A DNA stretch of 64,000 nucleotides from Nocardioides conyzicola. Its GTDB lineage: Bacteria > Actinomycetota > Actinomycetes > Propionibacteriales > Nocardioidaceae. Shown here piece by piece: positions 59,302 to 64,000 of this stretch. The translations under genes and the position numbers were made by a program. Under the pieces are notes generated by a model. That model did not search any database. It was not told the origin of the DNA and saw nothing but the letters and a program-made list of their open reading frames with translations. The stretch spans positions 248,001 through 312,000 of the forward strand of contig NZ_BAABKM010000003.1 of assembly GCF_039543825.1 (NCBI RefSeq). Direction: 5' to 3'. Within the stretch, counting starts at the first letter, position 1. Each line of letters begins with the position of its first letter.

Positions 59302-59367
59302 TGGTCCTGGCTCCCTCACGCGCACGCCGCTCCCCACGGCCGGTGACCGCGAAGTTACGGGTGCCAC

Positions 59368-59394
59368 GTGTCCGCGTTGTTTCGGCCCGGTGTC
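59368..59394 (-). promoter_or_regulatory. GlnR-like half-site array upstream of type III glutamine synthetase
   Basis: On the minus strand GACAC-n6-GAAAC-n6-GACAC. The centre is a perfect GlnR b half-site; the outer two match the GTnAC a half-site at four of five bases with the right 6-base gaps. Weaker than the glnA box. Confidence 0.4.
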
Positions 59395-59565
59395 ACGCAC
59401 GCACGGACTTGCTGTGAGCTCCCGACACGTGTCCGTAACCCACGGGGTCGGGTGAGGCGCTACCGTCCTGTCGGCCGGGTTCCGACGGACCCCCGGCGAG
59501 ACACGAGAAGGTCACTGTCCGATCACGGAACGATAACGGGCGCGTTCGTGGCATCATCCGTCCCC

Positions 59566-60279
59566 ATGGAGGGAGTTCCGCAGCCGGTCCGCCGCGCCGT
59601 CGTGGTCGAGGACGACCGCGACATCCGCGAGCTGATCACCCACGCTCTCACCGATCTCGGGCTCGAGGTGACCGCGGTCGACACCGGTCCCGGCGGGGTC
59701 GCGGCGGTGCGAGCGGTCAACCCCGACCTGGTCACCCTCGACCTCGGCCTGCCCGGGATCGACGGCATCGAGGTCTGCCGTCAGATCCGCGAGACCACGG
59801 ACGCCTACATCATCATGGTGACCGCGCGCTCCGACGAGATCGACCGCCTGCTGGGCCTCGAGACCGGCGCCGACGACTTCATGGCGAAGCCGTTCAGCCT
59901 CCGCGAGCTCCAGGCCCGCGTCAACGCGATGTTCCGTCGCCCGCGACCGAGCGTCCCGGCGGAGGGCGACGTCGCCGAGGTGCTGTCGTACGGCGAGCTC
60001 CGCGTCGACGTCTCCGCCCGCCGGGTCCACCGCGAGGGCGAGGAGCTGCTCCTCACCCGCACCGAGTTCGACCTGCTCACCGAGCTGATGCGGTCCCCCG
60101 CCAGGGTCGTCACCCGCGAGGAGCTGCTCAAGGCCGTGTGGGGCACGCCGTGGATCGGAGACACCCACGTCGTCGAGGTCCACGTCGGCAACCTGCGCCG
60201 CAAGCTCGGCGGCTCCCGCTACATCCGCACCGTGCGCGGCGTCGGCTACCGGATGGAAGAGCCCGTCCGCCAGCCGTAG
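59566..60279 (+). CDS. Orphan OmpR/PhoB-family response regulator
   Basis: 237 residues. The receiver has VVEDDRDIRELI, acceptor Asp in VTLDLGLPGIDG, and MAKPFSLREL; the winged helix has LLLTRTEFDLLTELMRSPARVVT and VVEVHVGNLRRKLG. The intact DD-D-K pocket rules out GlnR, which lacks normal phosphorylation residues. No kinase gene is adjacent. It is divergent from the type III glutamine synthetase, about 260 bases away. The orphan kinase at 9608 is a conceivable partner but nothing in the sequence proves it. Confidence 0.9.
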   Translation: MEGVPQPVRRAVVVEDDRDIRELITHALTDLGLEVTAVDTGPGGVAAVRAVNPDLVTLDLGLPGIDGIEVCRQIRETTDAYIIMVTARSDEIDRLLGLETGADDFMAKPFSLRELQARVNAMFRRPRPSVPAEGDVAEVLSYGELRVDVSARRVHREGEELLLTRTEFDLLTELMRSPARVVTREELLKAVWGTPWIGDTHVVEVHVGNLRRKLGGSRYIRTVRGVGYRMEEPVRQP

Positions 60280-60370
60280 GACGGCGGGACGACGCGGACT
60301 GGTCGCTGGTCGCGACGACCGGCACCTGCGACGGAGGTGCGGGGCACCGCCCGCTGCCTACGTTGCTGAG

Positions 60371-60925
60371 GTGATCCACCATCGAACCCTCGGGACCCTC
60401 GCCGCCACCCTGCTCGTCGTCGCCGTCGCGGCTCTCGCGTGCGGCACCTCGGAGCCGTCCGCTCGCGACCACGTCGGCGTGCCCCGGCTCCGGGCGGCTA
60501 CCGACCAGGGCCCCGGCGGCGGCCCCTTCGACACCAGCCGACCGACGATCGGCAACCTCGACCCCGACCTCCTCGCCGCCCTGCAGGCCGCGGCGAAGGA
60601 CGCGAGCGACGACGGGGTGGGCCTGCTCGTGACCAGCGGCTGGCGCAGCAAGGCCCACCAGCGGCGCCTCTTCACGGAGGCGGTGAGCAAGTACGGGAGC
60701 GAGGAGGAGGCGCGCCGCTACGTGTCCACTCCCGACACGTCCGCCCATGTCACCGGGGACGCCGTCGACATCGGCCCGACCGACGCCGACGACTGGCTGA
60801 TCCAGCACGGGGACCGCTACGGGCTCTGCCAGGTCTTCGCCAACGAGATCTGGCACTTCGAGCTGGCCACCACGCCCGGTGGCGAGTGCCCCCAGATGTA
60901 CGCCGACAGCAGCGAGCGCGGCTGA
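60371..60925 (+). CDS. VanY-like D-Ala-D-Ala carboxypeptidase, secreted
   Basis: 184 residues: signal region with a possible lipobox (AALACGTS, Cys near residue 24), then an M15B domain with SGWRSKAHQ, TSAHVTGDAVDIG (SxHxxGxAxD zinc site) and NEIWHFEL (catalytic Glu and zinc His). It trims the terminal D-Ala from peptidoglycan stem peptides on the cell surface. The GTG start follows TACGTT by 6 bases, suggesting a leaderless mRNA. Lone gene, convergent with glnE. Confidence 0.88.
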   Translation: MIHHRTLGTLAATLLVVAVAALACGTSEPSARDHVGVPRLRAATDQGPGGGPFDTSRPTIGNLDPDLLAALQAAAKDASDDGVGLLVTSGWRSKAHQRRLFTEAVSKYGSEEEARRYVSTPDTSAHVTGDAVDIGPTDADDWLIQHGDRYGLCQVFANEIWHFELATTPGGECPQMYADSSERG

Positions 60926-60935
60926 GGCGGCCGTC

Positions 60936-63884
60936 CTACTCCCAGAAGATCCGGTCGACCACGGCCCGGGCGAGCCGGGTGAAGCGCAGCTGGTCGTTGA
61001 CCATCGCGTCGGACGACCCCGGCGGGTAACCGAGGATCGCGGCCACCGCCGCCCGCTCGCGGAAGTCGTGCGGCAGCTCGTCACCGGGCTTGCCGCGCAC
61101 CAGCGTGACCGCGTTGCGGACCCGGCTGACCCGGCGCCAGCTCTGCTGCAGGACCGCGGCGTCGTCCTCGCCGATCAGGTCGGCGTCGCGGGCCGCGGCG
61201 AGGGCCTCGAGGGTGCGCGAGGTCCGCAGCCCCTCGACCGTGCCGGCGAAGCGCATCTGGAGGAGCTGGATGGTCCACTCGATGTCGGCGAGGCCACCGC
61301 GGCCGAGCTTGAGGTGGGTGTGCGGGTCGGCCCCGCGCGGCAGCCGCTCGGAGTCGACGCGGGCCTTGATCCGGCGTACCTCCATCACGTCGTCGCGCGA
61401 GATGCCCTCCGGCGGGTAGCGCAGCGGCGCGATCAGCTCCTCGAACCGCACCCTCAGGTCGAGGTCGCCGACCACCGCGTCGGCGCGGAGCAGCGCCTGC
61501 GCCTCCCACACCTTCGACCACTTCGCGTAGTAGGCGGCATAGGAGTCCAGGGACCGCACGAGCGCGCCCTGCTTGCCCTCGGGGCGCAGGTCGGCGTCGA
61601 TCTCGAGCGCCGGGTCGGGTCCGGGGAGGGCCAGCAGGCGGCGCAGCTCGTTGGCGACGGCCTGGGCGTACGACGACGCGACCTGCGGGTCGGCGCCCGG
61701 GAGCGGGTCGTGCACGAACATCACGTCGGCGTCGCTGCCGTAGGACAGCTCGAACCCGCCGTACCGACCCATCGCCACGACCGCCATCCGGGTGGGTGCC
61801 TCGTCCAGGCCGCGCTGCGTGCGCGCGACCCGCCCGGCGACCGCGAGCGTGGCCTCGAGCGTCGCGTCGGTGAGACGGGACAGCCCGGCGCCGACGTCGG
61901 CGACGTCGGTCTGGCCGAGCAGGTCGCCAGCGGCGATCCGCAGCAGCTCCCGGCGCCGGATGCCCCGGATCGCCTTGGCGGCGACCTCGGGCTCGTCCTC
62001 GTGGCGGCCGGCCAGCGACAGCATCTCCTCGGTCAGCGCCTCGGCCCCCAGCGGGTGCAGGTCGCCGGCGAGCATCCGGACCCCCTGCGGCTCGCGCTCC
62101 AGCAGGTCCGTGGCGTAGCGCGAGGTGGCCAGGATCCGGGCCAGCCGCTCGGCGACCTGCCCCTCGTCGCGCAGGGTGGAGAGGTACCACGGCGTCGCGC
62201 CGAGCGACTCGCTGATCCGCCGGAAGCCGAAGAGGCCGGCGTCCGGGTCGGGAGCGTCGGCGAACCACGACAGCATCGCCGGCATCAGGGTGCGCTGGAT
62301 CTGCGCGGTCCGGCTCAACCCGGACGTGAGCGCCTCGAGGTGGCGCAGCGCCGAGCGCGAGTCGGCGAACCCCAGCGCGTGCAGCCGCAGCTCCGCTGCC
62401 TCCGGCGACAGCCGCGCCTCGTCGCCCGGGATCCGCGCCACCGCCGCGAGCAGGGGGCGGTAGAAGAGCTTCTCGTGCAGCCGGCGTACCTCTCGCCGGT
62501 GGTGCTGCCAGGTCTTGTCGAGGATGCCGACCGGGTCCTTGAGGAAGTTCATGCTGCGGCCGAGCCGGCGCAGGGAGGCCTCGTCGTCGGGCACGACGTG
62601 GGTACGCCGCAGGCCGTGCAGCTGGATGCGGTGCTCCAGCGTGCGCAGGAAGGCGTAGGCGTCGTGCAGGGCCTCGCCGTCCTCGCGACCGACGTACCCG
62701 CCCTCGGCGAGCGCGGCCAGCGCGCTCAGCGTGGTGGACGACCGGATCGCCGGGTCGGCACGGCCGTGCACGAGCTGCAGGAGCTGGACGGCGAACTCGA
62801 CGTCACGCAGCCCACCGGCGCCGAGCTTGAGCTGGCGCTGCGCCTCGCGCGCGGGGATGTGCTCGACCACCCGGCGGCGCATCGCCTGGGTGTCCTGCAC
62901 GAAGCCGTCCCGCTCGGCCGCCGACCACACCATCGGCGCGACCATCTCGACGAACTCGCGTCCCAGGGCGAGGTCGCCCGCCACCGGCCGGGCCTTGAGC
63001 AGGGCCTGGAACTCCCAGGTGCTCGCCCAGCGCTCGTAGTAGCCGCGGTGGCTGGCGATCGTGCGCACCAGCGGCCCAGCCTTGCCCTCGGGGCGCAGGT
63101 TGGCGTCGACCGGCCAGATCGTGCCCTCGCCGGTGTGGTCGGAGCAGATCCGCATCAGGTTGCTGGCCAGCTGGGTGGCGGCGCGCATCGCGGCGTTCTC
63201 GTCGGCGCCGTCGACCGGGGCGTAGGCGTAGATGACGTCGACGTCGGAGACGTAGTTGAGCTCGTGGCCGCCGCACTTGCCCATCGCGATCACGGCGAGC
63301 CGGGCCAGGTCGGCGTCGGGACCCACCCGCTGGCGGGCGATCGCCATCGCCGCCTCGAGCGTGCCGGCGGCGAGGTCCGCGAGCTCGGCGGCGGCGTCGT
63401 CGACGCCGAGGTCGTGGGTCAGGTCACGGGCAGCGAGGCGGAGCAGCAGCCGGCGGTACTCGACCCGGAGCGCGTCGACCGCCTCCGCGTCGGGCTTGCC
63501 GGTCACCGCCGCCAGCAGCGACTCCCGCATCGCCCAGGCGGCGGGCCGGGTCGAGCCGAGGACGGGCTCGGTGAGCTCGCGCCAGTGCTCGGGATGCCGG
63601 ACCAGGTGGTCGGCGAGCGCCTCGCTCGCCCCGAGCACGCACAGCACCCGCATCGCGGTGCCCTCGTCGTCGACGAGGGCCCGGACGAGCACGTCGGGGT
63701 CGTCGACCCGGTCGCGCAGCCGCAGCAGCCCGTCGAGCGCCGCGTCCGGGTCGGCGGTGCGGCCCAGCAGCGCCAGCAACGGATCCGCGGCGTCGCCGAG
63801 ACGGCCGAGCGACGCGGCAGCTGCCTCCGCGTCCTGGAAGCCCAGGCGCAGCAGGTTGCCCTTGCTGGTCGCCGCCCGCGTCAT
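60936..63884 (-). CDS. glnE: Bifunctional glutamine synthetase adenylyltransferase/adenylyl-removing enzyme
   Basis: 982 residues, normal for actinobacterial GlnE. Two nucleotidyltransferase domains are visible: the N-terminal one with GGHELNYVSDVDVIYAY and the C-terminal one with GGFELSYGSDADVMFVH, each holding the GxDxD-type metal site (SDVDV, SDADV). Each is followed by a helical bundle with (L)KLGxGGLxDxEFxVQLLQL-type blocks. It adds and removes AMP on the Tyr400 loop of GlnA1. A PII gene is not visible in the window. Its ATG overlaps the stop of an upstream partial gene by 4 bases. Confidence 0.96.
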   Translation of the reverse strand: MTRAATSKGNLLRLGFQDAEAAAASLGRLGDAADPLLALLGRTADPDAALDGLLRLRDRVDDPDVLVRALVDDEGTAMRVLCVLGASEALADHLVRHPEHWRELTEPVLGSTRPAAWAMRESLLAAVTGKPDAEAVDALRVEYRRLLLRLAARDLTHDLGVDDAAAELADLAAGTLEAAMAIARQRVGPDADLARLAVIAMGKCGGHELNYVSDVDVIYAYAPVDGADENAAMRAATQLASNLMRICSDHTGEGTIWPVDANLRPEGKAGPLVRTIASHRGYYERWASTWEFQALLKARPVAGDLALGREFVEMVAPMVWSAAERDGFVQDTQAMRRRVVEHIPAREAQRQLKLGAGGLRDVEFAVQLLQLVHGRADPAIRSSTTLSALAALAEGGYVGREDGEALHDAYAFLRTLEHRIQLHGLRRTHVVPDDEASLRRLGRSMNFLKDPVGILDKTWQHHRREVRRLHEKLFYRPLLAAVARIPGDEARLSPEAAELRLHALGFADSRSALRHLEALTSGLSRTAQIQRTLMPAMLSWFADAPDPDAGLFGFRRISESLGATPWYLSTLRDEGQVAERLARILATSRYATDLLEREPQGVRMLAGDLHPLGAEALTEEMLSLAGRHEDEPEVAAKAIRGIRRRELLRIAAGDLLGQTDVADVGAGLSRLTDATLEATLAVAGRVARTQRGLDEAPTRMAVVAMGRYGGFELSYGSDADVMFVHDPLPGADPQVASSYAQAVANELRRLLALPGPDPALEIDADLRPEGKQGALVRSLDSYAAYYAKWSKVWEAQALLRADAVVGDLDLRVRFEELIAPLRYPPEGISRDDVMEVRRIKARVDSERLPRGADPHTHLKLGRGGLADIEWTIQLLQMRFAGTVEGLRTSRTLEALAAARDADLIGEDDAAVLQQSWRRVSRVRNAVTLVRGKPGDELPHDFRERAAVAAILGYPPGSSDAMVNDQLRFTRLARAVVDRIFWE

Positions 63885-64000
63885 CGCACCAGCGCCGCGA
63901 ACCCGTGGGCCAGCGGCCGCCAGGCCTCGTCCAGCTCGGCCCGGGCGGCGTCGATCTCCCGCAGCAGCGCGTCGGTGTCGATGCCGCGGGTCTCGTGGCT
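63881..64000 (-). CDS. C-terminal end of an unidentified gene upstream of glnE
   Basis: Only the last 39 codons are in the window. They read as a charged amphipathic helix (DTDALLREIDAARAELDEAW, then HGFAALVR) and the TGA overlaps the glnE ATG (ATGA). It is not recognisably the end of a glutamine synthetase. Coupling to glnE suggests co-expression. Confidence 0.55.
   Translation of the reverse strand, partial: SHETRGIDTDALLREIDAARAELDEAWRPLAHGFAALVR

Noticed and set aside
59566..60279. Orphan response regulator as GlnR because it neighbours a glutamine synthetase
   Set aside because: It keeps the full phosphorylation pocket (paired acidic residues, acceptor Asp, Lys), whereas GlnR is atypical in these residues.
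1..64000. CRISPR arrays, tRNA or rRNA genes and insertion-sequence transposases
   Set aside because: I read for short regularly spaced repeats, cloverleaf or rRNA stretches and transposase motifs and found none; the only tandem array is the 150-bp repeat at 35184.

Overview
The window is GC-rich, densely packed DNA with many GTG starts, 4-base ATGA/GTGA gene overlaps, F420-type LLM oxidoreductases, a lipA-DUF4191-RDD-glnA block and a glnE adenylyltransferase. Together these point to an actinobacterium, most likely of the Nocardioides/Nocardioidaceae type; no rRNA or tRNA gene is visible to fix the genus. Both ends cut genes: an ABC-2 permease at the left and a small unidentified gene upstream of glnE at the right.

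Layout. 0-6.3 kb: an ArsR/SRPBCC pair with an obvious operator, then lipA, DUF4191, a lipoprotein, RDD and glnA1 behind a textbook GlnR box. 6.3-9.6 kb: a gene-poor accessory stretch with small orphan genes, a metallo-beta-lactamase-fold enzyme and a decayed reading frame. 9.6-20.7 kb: an orphan histidine kinase, a Na+/H+ antiporter and small stress-type genes (flavodoxin, CBS, zincin peptidase, short UvrA, universal stress protein). 20.7-27.4 kb: a secreted DUF4394 protein and a TetR-controlled PEP-utilising phosphotransferase with a lipocalin-like partner. 27.4-45.4 kb: DUF2188, STAS, small membrane proteins, FUSC, GlgC-like, LLM and FAD/Rieske oxidoreductases, then a minus-strand run poxB - LLM - HAD - SigB/F-type sigma factor - alcohol dehydrogenase - DUF6328, followed by Kup and CorA. 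46.4-52.3 kb: a translationally coupled membrane electron-transfer cassette (Ser-rich protein, ApbE, b-type cytochrome, NuoF-like, ferredoxin) next to a DUF2231-regulator-kinase operon. 52.3-57.0 kb: an ABC exporter operon divergent from a second two-component system. 57.1-64 kb: type III glutamine synthetase, an orphan response regulator, a VanY-like peptidase and glnE.

Two themes tie the window together. First, nitrogen: GlnA1 keeps the adenylylation tyrosine that GlnE modifies, and GlnR-like half-site arrays lie before glnA1 and, less perfectly, before the type III synthetase. From memory, glnA1 and glnE are neighbours in Mycobacterium tuberculosis; here about 54.7 kb of mostly accessory and stress genes separates them. 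Second, general stress: GnnTn-N14/15-GGGTAC promoters of the SigB/SigF type recur before at least eight genes, including (in a variant form) the sigma factor itself, and in several cases the start codon lies 8-9 bases after the -10 hexamer, implying nearly leaderless mRNAs. A mirror-image pair drives the glgC-like gene and an LLM oxidoreductase from one inverted repeat. A third, separate regulatory signal is an 18-bp direct-repeat box shared by the electron-transfer operon and the operon of the adjacent two-component system.
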